A stretch of 64,000 bases of DNA from Hyphomicrobium_A sp963724945. GTDB lineage: Bacteria > Pseudomonadota > Alphaproteobacteria > Rhizobiales > Hyphomicrobiaceae. Position numbers and translations under genes: made by a program. The stretch lies in the NCBI GenBank assembly GCA_963724945.1, contig CAVRWL010000003.1:186001-250000 (forward strand). The letters are read 5' to 3'. Positions 46,746 to 56,243 of this stretch are shown here, one piece after another; position 1 is the first letter of the stretch; every line of letters starts with the position of its first letter. The notes below the pieces were generated by a model. It worked only from the letters and a program-made list of their open reading frames with translations. It did no database searches and was not told the origin of the DNA.

Positions 46746-48584
46746 ACGCCTGCCAAGATCGAAGACTATGCCCTGATTGGCGACTGCGAGACGACGGCGC
46801 TCGTTTCCAAGAGCGGCTCCATCGACTGGCTGTGCTGGCCGCGCTTTGACGGCGGCGCGTGCTTTGCTGCGCTCCTCGGCGGGCCTGAGAACGGACGCTG
46901 GCTGCTTGGCCCCGTCGACCGCGACGCGCAGACGACGCGCACCTACCGCAAGAACACGCTCGTGCTCGAGACGACGCACAAGACCCAGGACGGCGTCTGC
47001 TCCGTGATCGATTTCATGCCGTTGCGCGGCAAGTCGTCGGACGTGGTGCGCCTCGTGGTCGGCAAGCGCGGCCAGGTCGCAATGCGCACCGAGCTCGTCC
47101 TGCGCTTCGACTACGGCTCGATCGTTCCCTGGGTCGTCCGCCTCGACAAGAAAACATTGAGCGCGGTAGCCGGGCCTGACCGGGCCATCCTGCGCACGCC
47201 CATTGAGGTGCACGGCGAGGACATGAAGACGATCGGCGAGTTCGTCGTCTCCGCGGGCGAGACCGTGCCGTTCGTGCTCAGCTACTCGCCTTCCTATATC
47301 CGCCCGCCGGCCCCCGTCGATCCGCAGAAGGCACTCACGGCAACCGAGACGTTCTGGCGCAACTGGTGCAAGAAGGCGCCCCCCGTCAAGGTGTACGGCG
47401 AGGCCGTCACGCGCTCGCTGATCACGCTCAAGGCGCTGACCTACCGCCCGACAGGCGGCATCGTCGCCGCACCGACCACCTCGTTGCCCGAGCAGCTCGC
47501 CGGTCCGCGCAACTGGGACTACCGTTACTGCTGGCTGCGCGACACGACCTTCACGCTTCAGGCGCTGATGAACTCGGGCTACTACGAGGAGGCGAAGGCG
47601 TGGCGCGACTGGCTCCTGCGCGCGCTCGCGGGCGCGCCCGACCAGGTGCAGATCATGTATGGCATCGCCGGCGAGCGGCGCCTCACGGAATGGCAAGTGC
47701 CGTGGCTTTCCGGCTACGAAGGCGCCCATCCCGTGCGCATCGGCAATGCGGCCGCGGGCCAGCTGCAGCTCGACATCTACGGCGAGCTGATGGACGCCGT
47801 GCACCAGGCGCGCTCGACAAGGGCGCTCTTGAGCAAGGCCGGCTGGGAGCTGCAGTTAGCCCTCATGAGCCAGCTGGAGAAGATCTGGGATCAGGCGGAC
47901 GAGGGAATCTGGGAGACGCGCGGCGGCCGGCAGAAGTTCACCTACTCCAAGGTGATGGCTTGGGTCGCCTTCGACCGCTCGATCAAGAGCGCGGAGCGCT
48001 TCGGCTTCGAGGGCCCCATCGATCGCTGGCGCAAGCTGCGTGCGCAGATCCACGACGAGGTGTGCGAGAACTCCTTCAATCCCAAGCTCGGCGCTTTCGT
48101 CGACCGCTACGGCGGCAACGCGCTCGATGCCAGCACGCTTCTGATCGCGCTCGTCGGCTTTCTCCCGGCGACGGACCCGCGCGTGCGCGGGACGGTCGAT
48201 GCAATCCAACGCCGGCTCACGGCGGACGGCTTCGTGCTGCGCTATGACACGCGCGAGGGCGATGGGCTGCCGGCCGGCGAAGGCGCGTTCCTCGCCTGCT
48301 CGTTCTGGCTCGCCGACAATCTCGTCCTGCTCGGTCGGCGCCGCGAAGCCAAGCGGCTCTATGAGCGGCTCTTGTCGCTGCGCAACGACGTCGGCCTGTT
48401 GTCGGAGGAGTACGACCCCCACGCCCAGCGCCTCGTCGGCAACTTCCCGCAAGCCTTCTCCCACATCGCGATCATCAACACGGCGCACAATCTAACGCGC
48501 CGGGCCAAGCCCGCCGAGCAGCGTTGCGAGCACAAGGCGCTCGAGGAGCAGGAGCAAGACCCGGCCGCCGCCAAGACCGCGTAG
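46746..48584 (+). CDS. Glycoside hydrolase family 15 protein (apparent ACG start)
   Basis: About 612 residues if translation begins at 46746. Homologues of this type begin MPAKIEDYALIGDCET; here the same words follow ACG (ACG CCT GCC AAG), with GGAG seven bases upstream and an in-frame stop at 46728, and no ATG, GTG or TTG until GTG 46962. GH15 features: SIDWLCWPRFD, RNWDYRYCWLRDTTFTLQAL (first catalytic region), and EGDGLPAGEGAFLACSFWLADNLVL with the catalytic Glu. Acts on alpha-glucosides such as trehalose or maltodextrins. Either an unusual start, a mutated ATG, or a base error. Confidence 0.9.
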   Translation, partial: TPAKIEDYALIGDCETTALVSKSGSIDWLCWPRFDGGACFAALLGGPENGRWLLGPVDRDAQTTRTYRKNTLVLETTHKTQDGVCSVIDFMPLRGKSSDVVRLVVGKRGQVAMRTELVLRFDYGSIVPWVVRLDKKTLSAVAGPDRAILRTPIEVHGEDMKTIGEFVVSAGETVPFVLSYSPSYIRPPAPVDPQKALTATETFWRNWCKKAPPVKVYGEAVTRSLITLKALTYRPTGGIVAAPTTSLPEQLAGPRNWDYRYCWLRDTTFTLQALMNSGYYEEAKAWRDWLLRALAGAPDQVQIMYGIAGERRLTEWQVPWLSGYEGAHPVRIGNAAAGQLQLDIYGELMDAVHQARSTRALLSKAGWELQLALMSQLEKIWDQADEGIWETRGGRQKFTYSKVMAWVAFDRSIKSAERFGFEGPIDRWRKLRAQIHDEVCENSFNPKLGAFVDRYGGNALDASTLLIALVGFLPATDPRVRGTVDAIQRRLTADGFVLRYDTREGDGLPAGEGAFLACSFWLADNLVLLGRRREAKRLYERLLSLRNDVGLLSEEYDPHAQRLVGNFPQAFSHIAIINTAHNLTRRAKPAEQRCEHKALEEQEQDPAAAKTA

Positions 48585-48587
48585 CCC

Positions 48588-48974
48588 TCACGTCGTTTTG
48601 CCGCTCCAAGGCGCGGCTGCCGGGCCATCCAGGATCTCAAGCACGACCTCCGCCGGGCGGCACAACCGCGCACCGCGCGGGGTGACGACGATCGGGCGGT
48701 TGATGAGGATGGGATGCTCGATCATCAGGTCTACGAGCTGAGCGTCCGTCCATTTCGGGCCGTCGAGGCCTAGCTCGTCGTACGGCGCGCCTTTGCGCCG
48801 CAAGAGATCGCGCGGGGCAACGCCCATCGCCTTGATCAGCTCCACGAGCCGTTTCCGGCTCGGCGGCGTCTTGAGGTACTCGATGACAGTCGGCTCGACG
48901 CCGCTCTCGCGGATCATGGCCAAGACGTTGCGGGAGGTGCCGCAATTGGGGTTGTGGTAGATCGTGACCGGCAT
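48588..48974 (-). CDS. arsC: Glutaredoxin-dependent arsenate reductase family protein
   Basis: About 128 residues from ATG 48974. MPVTIYHNPNCGTSRNVL holds the catalytic Cys (11) and the anion-binding residues; VIEYLKTPPSRKRLVELI, and HPILINRPIVVTPRGARLCRP supply the Arg residues that bind arsenate in ArsC. No arsB, arsR or acr3 is nearby, so a housekeeping ArsC/Spx-like role is also possible. Converges on the GH15 gene with three bases between stops. Confidence 0.88.
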   Translation of the reverse strand: MPVTIYHNPNCGTSRNVLAMIRESGVEPTVIEYLKTPPSRKRLVELIKAMGVAPRDLLRRKGAPYDELGLDGPKWTDAQLVDLMIEHPILINRPIVVTPRGARLCRPAEVVLEILDGPAAAPWSGKTT

Positions 48975-49233
48975 GGGGCACCCGATGAATTCAGTCTTAT
49001 CGCAGTCCATAGCCGCGTTCACGCGCCAAGTGCAACTCGTTTGCCGTGCGCTGCGCATCTCACGCCACGTAGCGGCGGCGTCCCGCACTCGTCGGGACGC
49101 CGCTCAAAGACCCCTCACTTGCTCACCGCATGATCTCCGTTGCTCAAAATTCTGCCAGTTGCGCTTATATTTGAGGATGCGCTGACGAGGCGGGCTTCGG
49201 ACCGCCGCGCATGACTTTTTTGGGGAGACGACA

Positions 49234-49647
49234 ATGGACATAACCGGAGGCTGTTTGTGCAAGGCCGTGCGCTATCGCATCACGGCCGCACCGATTACGA
49301 CGCGCACCTGCTGGTGCCGTCTGTGCCAGTACATCGGCGCCGGCAGCGCAACCGTGAATGTCGTGTTTCCGAGCAGCGCCTTCACCGTCGAGGGCACCTT
49401 GAGCGACTACGTGAGCACGGCGGACAGCGGCAACGTCATGCACCGGCGCTTCTGTCCCACGTGCGGCACGCATGTGCTGAGCGCGGCCGAGGCACGCCCG
49501 CATCTGATCATCGTGCGCGCGGGCACGCTCGATGATCCGGCCATTGCCAAACCCACAATGACCATCTGGACCTCGCAGGCACCCGCCTGGGCCTGCTTCG
49601 ATGAGAGCCTTCCGCAGGCGGCGGAACAACCGCCTCCGGCCGGCTAG
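49234..49647 (+). CDS. GFA-family zinc protein (glutathione-dependent formaldehyde-activating-like)
   Basis: 137 residues with the GFA fold's zinc ligands: GGCLCKAVRY (Cys 7, 9), TCWCRLCQ (26, 28, 31) and RFCPTCGTH (about 74, 77). The founding member speeds S-hydroxymethylglutathione formation, but most members have unknown substrates and CENP-V-like relatives bind other ligands. The start lies 259 bases from the divergent arsC start; the stop converges on the RND permease gene. Confidence 0.9.
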   Translation: MDITGGCLCKAVRYRITAAPITTRTCWCRLCQYIGAGSATVNVVFPSSAFTVEGTLSDYVSTADSGNVMHRRFCPTCGTHVLSAAEARPHLIIVRAGTLDDPAIAKPTMTIWTSQAPAWACFDESLPQAAEQPPPAG

Positions 49648-49657
49648 CCGAGGCGAG

Positions 49658-52600
49658 CTACTCCGCCGGCGCGGACGGTGGGCTCAACGGCCGGGCCCGC
49701 GTGCGCGCGTTGAGCGACAGCAGGAAGTCCGACAGCTTGTCGAGGTAGATGTAGACGACGGGCGTGGTGAAGAGCGTCAGGACCTGGCTCACCAAGAGCC
49801 CGCCGACCATCGCGTAGCCGAGCGGCTGGCGGATCTCAGCGCCTGTGCCGGCCCCGAGCATGAGCGGCACGCCGCCGAGCAGCGCCGCCATCGTGGTCAT
49901 CATGATGGGACGGAAGCGCAAAAGCGCCGCCTTGCGCACGGCCTCCTGCGAAGACAGGTGCTCGTTGCGCTCCGCGGCGATGGCGAAGTCGACCAGCATG
50001 ATGCCGTTCTTCTTGACGATGCCGATGAGCAGGATGACGCCGATCATAGCGACGAGGCTGAAATCGAAGCCGAACAGCATGAGGGCGGCGAGCGCTCCGG
50101 CGCCGGCCGACGGCAACGTCGACAGAATGGTGAGCGGGTGAATATAGCTCTCGTAAAGAATTCCCAGCACCAGATAGACGACCACGAGGGCCGCTCCGAT
50201 CAAAAGCGGCACGGTGCTGAGCGACTCCTGGAAGGCCTGCGCGTTGCCCTGGTATGTCGTCTGCAGGGAGGCCGGCAAATTGAGCTCGCGCTCCGCGCGC
50301 TTGATGGCTTCGGTCGCGGTGCCGAGCGAGGTGCCCTGCGCGAGATTGAAGCTGATCGTCACCGCGGGGAACTGGCCTTGGTGGCTGATCGACAAAGGCT
50401 TGGTCTTGCGCGTCGTCCACGTCGCGAACGTGGCAAGCGGCACGAGCTGTCCCGTCGTGGGCGAGCGGATGTAGATCTTGTCGAGGCTGCCCGGATCCGC
50501 CTGCACCTCGGGCAGCACCTCCATAACCACGTGGTAGCTGTTCTGCTGCGTGAAGTACTGCGCGACCTGGCGCTGACCGTAGGCGTCGTAGAGCGTGTCG
50601 TCGATCGCCTGCGGAGTTAAGCCGAAGCGGGCGGCCTGATCGCGGTTGATGTCGACCGTCAAGGTCGTCCCCGACATCTGCTGGTCGGTTGCGACATCGC
50701 GCAGCTCGGGCAGCGTCTTGAGCTTTGCCAGAATCTTGGGCGCCCATTCGTTGAGCGCGTCGATGTTGGCATCCTGCAGCGTGTACTGGAACTGCGTGCG
50801 CGAGGCGCGCCCGCCGACCCTGATGTCCTGGGACGCCTGCAGGAACAGCTTCGCACCCTCAACCTTTTCGAGCTTCGGCCGCAGCCGGGCGATGACCTGG
50901 TCCGCCGAGGCGTCGCGCTCGTCCTTGGGCTTCAAGGTGATGTACATGCGCCCGTTGTTGAGCGTCGACGTCGGGCCGCCCGCTCCAATCGCCATGGCGA
51001 TCGTCGCCACGGCCGGATCGGCGGCGACGACATCGCCCAGCGCCTCCTGGCGGCGTTTCATGCCCGCAAACGAAATGTCCTCGGCCGCCTCCGAAATTCC
51101 GGTGATGAGGCCGGTATCCTGTTGCGGAAAGAACCCTTTGGGTATGACGACGAAGAGGTAGGCGGTGCCGGCCACGGTCGCAAAGAACACCATCAGCGTC
51201 GCAAACTGGTGACGTAAAACGACGTCGAGAGCGCGCGTGTAGCCTGCGTGAAGGTTGTCGAAGCCGCGCTCCGTGAAGCGATAGAGCGCGCCGTGCCGCA
51301 CCTCGCTTTCGCTCTTCAAGAAGCGCGACGCCATCATGGGCGTCAAGGTCAGAGCGACGAAGGCCGACACGGCAATCGTCATCGACACGGTGACGGCGAA
51401 TTCCCGGAACAGACGGCCGATGATGCCGCCCATCAACAAAAGGGGGATGAATACCGCAATCAGCGAGATGCTGATCGACATGATCGTGAAACCGATCTCG
51501 CCCGCGCCCTTGATCGCCGCGTTGAGGGGCGTCTCGCCGTCCTCCACGTGGCGCACGATGTTCTCCAGCATCACGATCGCGTCGTCGACGACGAAGCCGA
51601 CCGAGATCGTGAGCGCCATCAGCGAAAGATTGTCGAGACTGTAGTTCGCCACATACATGAGCGCGCACGCACCCAGAAGCGACAGCGGCACGGTCACGCT
51701 CGGTATGATGGTGGCCCACAGGCTTCTGAGGAAGATGAAGATGACACCGACGACGAGAGCGACGGTGAGCAAGAGCGTCAGCTCCACGTCACGCACGGAG
51801 GCGCGGATCGTCTGAGTCCGGTCGCTCAGGATATCGACGTGAATGCCCTTGGGCATGGCGGCGCGCAGTGCCGGCAGACGCGCCTTGATGCGATCCACGG
51901 TGTCGATCACGTTGGCGCCAGGCTGCTTCAGCACCACGAGGAAGACGCCGCGCTTGCCGTTGGCCCATGCCGCCTTCTTGGCGTCCTCCGGCCCCGGCAC
52001 CGCACGGCCGATATCGCGCACGCGGATAGGCTCGCCTTTCCGGTAGGCGACGATGATGTCGTCCCAGGCGTCGGCCTGCGTCAGCTGATCGTTGGTATAG
52101 ATCGTGAAGCTGCGCGTGTTGCCGTCGATGTTGCCTTTGGGGCGGTTGACCGTCGTAATCGACAGCGGAACGCGCACCTCCTCCAGCGACAGACCCTTGG
52201 CGTAGAGCTTGGCGGGATCGAGCTGGACCCGGATCGCGGGCTTCTGCTCGCCGCCGATCCGCACCTGTCCGACGCCAGGGAGCTGGCTGATCTGCTGGGC
52301 GAGCTTGGTGTCCGCGTCGTCGTCGACCTCGGTGAGCGGCATGGTGTCGGAGACGACAGAGAGGATCATGATCGGCGAATCGGCCGGGTTGACCTTGCGG
52401 TAGGTCGGCGGCGCGGGCAGATCCTGGGGCAGCTGACCGCCGGCGGCGTTGATCGCCGACTGGATATCGTTGGCCGCGGCATCGATGTCGCGATCGAGAT
52501 CGAATTGCACCGCAATGCTGGTGACGCCGAGACCGCTCGTCGAGGTCATCTGCGACACGTTGGGAATTTGCGCGAACTGACGCTCGAGCGGCTGCGCGAC

Positions 52601-52789
52601 GTTCGAGGCCATCGTCTCGGGGCTGGCGCCCGGCAGCGACGCCGACACCTGGATGGTGGGAAAGTCGACCTGCGGCAACGGGGCGACGGGAAGCTTAGGG
52701 AAGGCGACGAGGCCGACGAACAGGATGCCGACCATAAGGAGCGACGTCCCCACCGGATAGCGGATGAAGGGCGCAGAGATATTTCCCAT
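49658..52789 (-). CDS. RND-family multidrug efflux permease (MdtB/MdtC-like)
   Basis: 1043-residue inner-membrane proton/drug antiporter. The start MGNISAPFIRYPVGTSLLMVGILFVGLVAFPKLPVAPLPQVDFPTIQ... matches the MdtB/MdtC branch of the HAE-1 family. Twelve membrane helices in the usual 1+5+1+5 plan, with the proton-relay segment GFVVDDAIVMLENIVRH in TM4. Begins two bases after the adaptor gene stop, so translation is coupled. Only one permease is present, whereas E. coli uses MdtB plus MdtC. No outer-membrane factor is encoded here, so a shared TolC is probably used. Confidence 0.95.
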   Translation of the reverse strand: MGNISAPFIRYPVGTSLLMVGILFVGLVAFPKLPVAPLPQVDFPTIQVSASLPGASPETMASNVAQPLERQFAQIPNVSQMTSTSGLGVTSIAVQFDLDRDIDAAANDIQSAINAAGGQLPQDLPAPPTYRKVNPADSPIMILSVVSDTMPLTEVDDDADTKLAQQISQLPGVGQVRIGGEQKPAIRVQLDPAKLYAKGLSLEEVRVPLSITTVNRPKGNIDGNTRSFTIYTNDQLTQADAWDDIIVAYRKGEPIRVRDIGRAVPGPEDAKKAAWANGKRGVFLVVLKQPGANVIDTVDRIKARLPALRAAMPKGIHVDILSDRTQTIRASVRDVELTLLLTVALVVGVIFIFLRSLWATIIPSVTVPLSLLGACALMYVANYSLDNLSLMALTISVGFVVDDAIVMLENIVRHVEDGETPLNAAIKGAGEIGFTIMSISISLIAVFIPLLLMGGIIGRLFREFAVTVSMTIAVSAFVALTLTPMMASRFLKSESEVRHGALYRFTERGFDNLHAGYTRALDVVLRHQFATLMVFFATVAGTAYLFVVIPKGFFPQQDTGLITGISEAAEDISFAGMKRRQEALGDVVAADPAVATIAMAIGAGGPTSTLNNGRMYITLKPKDERDASADQVIARLRPKLEKVEGAKLFLQASQDIRVGGRASRTQFQYTLQDANIDALNEWAPKILAKLKTLPELRDVATDQQMSGTTLTVDINRDQAARFGLTPQAIDDTLYDAYGQRQVAQYFTQQNSYHVVMEVLPEVQADPGSLDKIYIRSPTTGQLVPLATFATWTTRKTKPLSISHQGQFPAVTISFNLAQGTSLGTATEAIKRAERELNLPASLQTTYQGNAQAFQESLSTVPLLIGAALVVVYLVLGILYESYIHPLTILSTLPSAGAGALAALMLFGFDFSLVAMIGVILLIGIVKKNGIMLVDFAIAAERNEHLSSQEAVRKAALLRFRPIMMTTMAALLGGVPLMLGAGTGAEIRQPLGYAMVGGLLVSQVLTLFTTPVVYIYLDKLSDFLLSLNARTRARPLSPPSAPAE

Positions 52790-52791
52790 CG

Positions 52792-54018
52792 CTATTCGAC
52801 CTTGACGGAGACGGGCGTCGCGGCCGAGCGCCGGCTGGCGGTGGTATCCTCGACGCCGCCGCGCCGGATCTCGATGGGAGAGCCCGGCTCAAGGCGGTAG
52901 TAGCCCGACGTGACGACGCGCTCGCCGGGCGAGATGCCGGCCGTGACGGCGGCGCGGCCGTCCTCGATTGGACCGACCTTGAGGTCGCGCTTCTCGACCT
53001 TGTCGTCGCTGCCGACGACGTAGGCATAAAGGCCGTCGGGACCGCGCTGCACGGCCACGTCCGGCACGACCACCGCGTTGTGGAGCGTATCGATGCGCAG
53101 GCGCGTGTCGACGCTCAGGCCCGGCCAGAGCTTGTGCTCGCGGTTGTTGAATTTGCCCTTGAGGCGGATCGACCCGGTCGCGACATCGACCTGGTTATCG
53201 ACGAGCGCAAGCGTGCCGGTGTCCAGCTCCTTCTTGCCGTCGGACGTGTAGGCGATCACCTGGAGAGGACCGGCTTTCAACGCTTCGTTGATGCGCGGCA
53301 GCTCCTCCTCGGGCGCCGTGAAGATGACGGCAATGGGCTCCAGCTGCGCGATCGTCGCGATGCCCTGCGCCTCCGCCGCATGAACGATGTTGCCCTTATC
53401 GACCAGACGAAAGCCCATGCGCCCCGTGATCGGCGCCCTAATGGTCGTATAGCCGAGCTGCACCTTGGCGTTGTCGATGACGGCCTGGTCGCTCTTGATT
53501 TGCGCTTCCTGCTGTTTGACCAAGGCGCGTTGCGTGTCGATCTGCTGCTGCGTGACGGCGAGAGGGCCGACGTTCATATAGCGGACGAGATCGCGCTTGC
53601 TGTTGGCGAGCTGCGCCTCGTCGAGGGCCTTCTTGGCCATAGCCTGATCGAGCGCCGCCTGGAACGGGCGCGGATCCAATTGCAGCAAGAGGTCGCCCTG
53701 ATGGACGGTCTCGCCTTCCTTGAACGCAACTTTGTCGATCTGGCCGTCCACACGCGTTCGAATGGTGACCATGTTCCAGGCTTGAACCGTGCCGATGCCG
53801 TTGAGGTAGACGGGAAAGTCTTGGCGTTGCGCTATGGCGACATCGACCGGCACCGGTGTCTCTGCCGGCGCTGCCGCGGCGGCTCTGCTAGCGGCGGAGG
53901 CCGCATACCAGTGCCAAGCGCCGAAGGCGGCTCCAGCGGCGAGGAGGGTCGCCAGCGTCCGGCCGATAGTGCGGCTGCGTCCCGATCGCACAGGCGGCGG
54001 TGTGAGGCTCTGGAGCAT
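52792..54018 (-). CDS. RND efflux periplasmic adaptor (MdtA-like)
   Basis: 408 residues. N-terminal membrane anchor (TLATLLAAGAAFGAWHWY), then GIGTVQAWNMVTIRTRVDGQI (lipoyl half), a helical hairpin of about 90 residues (FQAALDQAMAKKALDEAQLANSKRDL...), the second lipoyl half TIRAPITGRMGFR, and a beta-barrel with VVVPDVAVQRGPDGLYAYVV. This is a membrane-fusion protein linking the RND permease to an outer-membrane channel. Upstream gene of the two-gene operon. Confidence 0.95.
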   Translation of the reverse strand: MLQSLTPPPVRSGRSRTIGRTLATLLAAGAAFGAWHWYAASAASRAAAAAPAETPVPVDVAIAQRQDFPVYLNGIGTVQAWNMVTIRTRVDGQIDKVAFKEGETVHQGDLLLQLDPRPFQAALDQAMAKKALDEAQLANSKRDLVRYMNVGPLAVTQQQIDTQRALVKQQEAQIKSDQAVIDNAKVQLGYTTIRAPITGRMGFRLVDKGNIVHAAEAQGIATIAQLEPIAVIFTAPEEELPRINEALKAGPLQVIAYTSDGKKELDTGTLALVDNQVDVATGSIRLKGKFNNREHKLWPGLSVDTRLRIDTLHNAVVVPDVAVQRGPDGLYAYVVGSDDKVEKRDLKVGPIEDGRAAVTAGISPGERVVTSGYYRLEPGSPIEIRRGGVEDTTASRRSAATPVSVKVE

Positions 54019-54394
54019 CTTTGTTCCGTGACAACGAAAAAATCGGCGGGGTGCGCGTTAACGCACCCACCGCAATAGAGGCGTGACCGTGCCCGGAGCC
54101 CAACCCGGAGAAGGCCTCCGGGCCCGAACGTGCCCCACGCTCCGGAGCAACTCCTTAAACGGCCCTCGCGAGAAGCCGCAGTTCCAGGTTAAACGGCTGA
54201 AATCGTGAAATCCGTTCCATGCGAACCCGACGATGTCGCGACTGACGGTCGCGGCCATTCATAAGCGCGGGGGAATTGCGGTTACAGTTAAGGATCGGTT
54301 GCTGACGCGGCAACGCCGTGCGCGCTTTCCCGATAGCAGCTATGCGCCAGCGTTCGTGCGGCCTACCCCGCTGCGCGCACGTAGGGGCTCAGAA
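54019..54394. other. Intergenic region upstream of the efflux operon
   Basis: About 375 bases with no supportable gene. It should hold the promoter of the minus-strand efflux operon. A CCCGGAG ... CTCCGGG inverted repeat is visible at about 54090-54122. No adjacent TetR or two-component regulator gene exists to explain control. Confidence 0.35.
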
Positions 54395-54895
54395 TCAGCC
54401 CCGCATGGCGCGCCCACTCCTTGACGACGTCGGCTCGTTGAGCCTGATGAGGGCATCGACGTAGGCATAGCTGCGGCCCTGGAACGAGACGCCGTGCAAA
54501 AGAAAATCGGCCTCGTCCTTGACCTTGAGCAGAAGCGAGCTGAGCGAGCGTCGCGCGGCGGCGTCACGGGCGCTTGCGGCGATGCTGCGGCAGAACGTCT
54601 TGAGCTGCGGCCGGGTGATCTGGTCGGGATCGATGTCGCCGGCGCACGCCGCCTCGATCAGCTTTCGCGGGTTGGCATGCAGCCGCGCCTGCCGAGCCGC
54701 GCGCTGCTTATCGTGTGCGAGCGCCTGCAGCTCCGTTTCCAGATCGTAGGGGCTCTTGTCGAGGCTGGCCGCAAAGCCGTGCGCGTGGCACCAATGCTGG
54801 TAGCCGGACAGCGTGGGCAGGCCGAGCCGCCCCAGATGGCGGCGCATCCGGGGGCCCAAAGGCTCGTTCTCGCTTCTCCTTCCACGTTTCGGCAT
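54395..54895 (-). CDS. Conserved-looking hypothetical protein
   Basis: About 166 residues from ATG 54895 (an earlier in-frame start at 54910 adds five). Basic and helical, with GLPTLSGYQHWCHAHGF, SPYDLETELQALAHDKQRAARQARLHANP, and a C-terminal LLLKVKDEADFLLHGVSFQGRSYAYVDALIRLNEP. Coding character is good throughout. No domain recognised, no signal peptide. It lies alone between the efflux operon and the PRC-barrel gene. Confidence 0.65.
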   Translation of the reverse strand: MPKRGRRSENEPLGPRMRRHLGRLGLPTLSGYQHWCHAHGFAASLDKSPYDLETELQALAHDKQRAARQARLHANPRKLIEAACAGDIDPDQITRPQLKTFCRSIAASARDAAARRSLSSLLLKVKDEADFLLHGVSFQGRSYAYVDALIRLNEPTSSRSGRAMRG

Positions 54896-54997
54896 GACGG
54901 CACCATCCACAAGCCAACGGGCAAGCGCGCGCTCGTCCGGTCGGGCTCGGTACCGTCATGCGGATGAACGGGGGTCGAACGATGGAAGGCAAGGCGC

Positions 54998-55024
54998 GGT
55001 GTCAGGCCCTGCGGGCCCGACACC
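54998..55024. repeat. GGTGTC-type intergenic hairpin (copy 2)
   Basis: Outer arms GGTGTC (54998-55003) and GACACC (55019-55024), one mismatch, inner arms GGCCC and GGGCC, loop TGC. Same outer arms as the hairpins at 57719 and 57770 and close to the one at 10293. It lies between the PRC-barrel stop and the hypothetical gene. Confidence 0.75.
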
Positions 55025-55060
55025 GTTTGCTCTCGTTACGACAATGGGTCGCCCTTTCGC

Positions 55061-55666
55061 TTACTTCTTGAGCCAGGGCGGCAGCTTCGACAGCCCATCC
55101 TCGCCGACCTCGGTGACGAGCGTGCCGTCCTTGAGCTTCAGCTGATCGAGCGTGACGATAGCGCCCTTCTCGCCGAAGCCGAGGAAACCGCCGTAACCGA
55201 CCGCGACGCCCCTGACGTCGCCGTTCTTGTCCTGCAGGACCGCGTCGACCTGGCCGATCTTCTTACCCTTGGAATCGTAGACGTCCATCTGCTGCACGGA
55301 ATTGACGGGCACGTTCCACGGCTTGACGAGCTTCTTGCCGTCCTGAGCCTCGGTGAGATCGGTGATGACGATCGTATCCGTTCCTGCCGCTTCCTGCTTG
55401 GGAGCAGCGGCTGGAGCGCTCGACTTGTTTTGCTCCGTGTCGACCTTGTCGACCGGCTCCGGGCCGGGCGTGCTCGGCGCAGGCGCCATCTGCGTGGTCG
55501 GCTCAGTGCCGGCCTTATCGAGCGGCTCAGCCGTCATCGGGCCACTGCTCGCCGGCGGAGCTGCTTGCGCATTCGGCTCCGTGCCCGCTTTATCGAGCGG
55601 CTCTTGCGCCATGACCGGGCCGGCCAAGAGCAGGACTGACGCAACAAGGAACAATCTAGCTTTCAT
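55061..55666 (-). CDS. Secreted PRC-barrel protein with EPLDKAGTEP repeats
   Basis: About 201 residues from ATG 55666 preceded by AGGAGGTGT, a very strong ribosome-binding site. Signal peptide to about 20 (VLLLAGPVMA). A low-complexity Pro/Ala linker carries three related units: EPLDKAGTEP at 22-31, EPLDKAGTEP at 47-56 and EPVDKVDTEQ at 70-79. A PRC-barrel follows (about 110-200: VPVNSVQQMDVYDSKGKKIGQVDAVL-type sequence, GDVRGVAVGYGGFLGFGEK). PRC barrels bind partners or RNA in the cytosol; exported ones in Rhizobiales are common and of unclear role. Confidence 0.87.
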   Translation of the reverse strand: MKARLFLVASVLLLAGPVMAQEPLDKAGTEPNAQAAPPASSGPMTAEPLDKAGTEPTTQMAPAPSTPGPEPVDKVDTEQNKSSAPAAAPKQEAAGTDTIVITDLTEAQDGKKLVKPWNVPVNSVQQMDVYDSKGKKIGQVDAVLQDKNGDVRGVAVGYGGFLGFGEKGAIVTLDQLKLKDGTLVTEVGEDGLSKLPPWLKK

Positions 55667-55757
55667 GAGACACCTCCTGTTTTTTTGAAAGCGGCAAAGG
55701 GCCAAAAGCAATCATTTGCAAAGAACGACTGGAATGGTTGGGCGGTTGCATGAAAAT

Positions 55758-56243
55758 TCATTGTCCTTGCGCCGCGCCGCGCGCGGGCGCCTCGTAGGCG
55801 ATGTAGCGGATGATCTGCCAACGCCCGTCGGGCGCTTTGCGCAGCACGTCCATGCCGGGCTCGACCGAGGTCACGACCTGTCCGTTGGGAAGCGTGACGG
55901 AGAGCGTCCAATCCAAGCGGACGACGGCGAGGCTGCCGGAGATGAGGATCTCGCGGATGTCGAGCGCGTAGACGTATCTCTTGCTTTGATCGGCGAGCGA
56001 GCGGTGCAGACGGGCGCAGATGTCGGAAAAGCCCCGCTCGGGATAGCCGCGGAAGTCGTAGCGCAGCTCCGGCGCGAAGAGAGAGCATACCGCCTCGGCG
56101 CGGCCCGCGTTGAAGTCCGCGGTCCACTTGGCGAACGCCGCCCTGATCTCGGCTTCGGCGCTCGTCTCGGATTGTGCCCTCACCGGTAGCGCAAAGAGCG
56201 CGAGCGCGAGCAACGTCGAGGCGAGCAGGCTGTCGTTCAGCAT
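55758..56243 (-). CDS. Secreted SnoaL/NTF2-like protein
   Basis: About 161 residues from ATG 56243, which opens into a signal peptide (MLNDSLLASTLLALALFALPVRAQ). The mature part AEIRAAFAKWTADFNAGRAEAVCSLFAPELRYDFRGYPERG followed by a beta-rich end (GRWQIIRYIAYEAP) is the SnoaL-like / DUF4440 cone fold used by small-molecule isomerases and many non-catalytic proteins. No ligand can be inferred. Confidence 0.8.
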   Translation of the reverse strand: MLNDSLLASTLLALALFALPVRAQSETSAEAEIRAAFAKWTADFNAGRAEAVCSLFAPELRYDFRGYPERGFSDICARLHRSLADQSKRYVYALDIREILISGSLAVVRLDWTLSVTLPNGQVVTSVEPGMDVLRKAPDGRWQIIRYIAYEAPARGAAQGQ

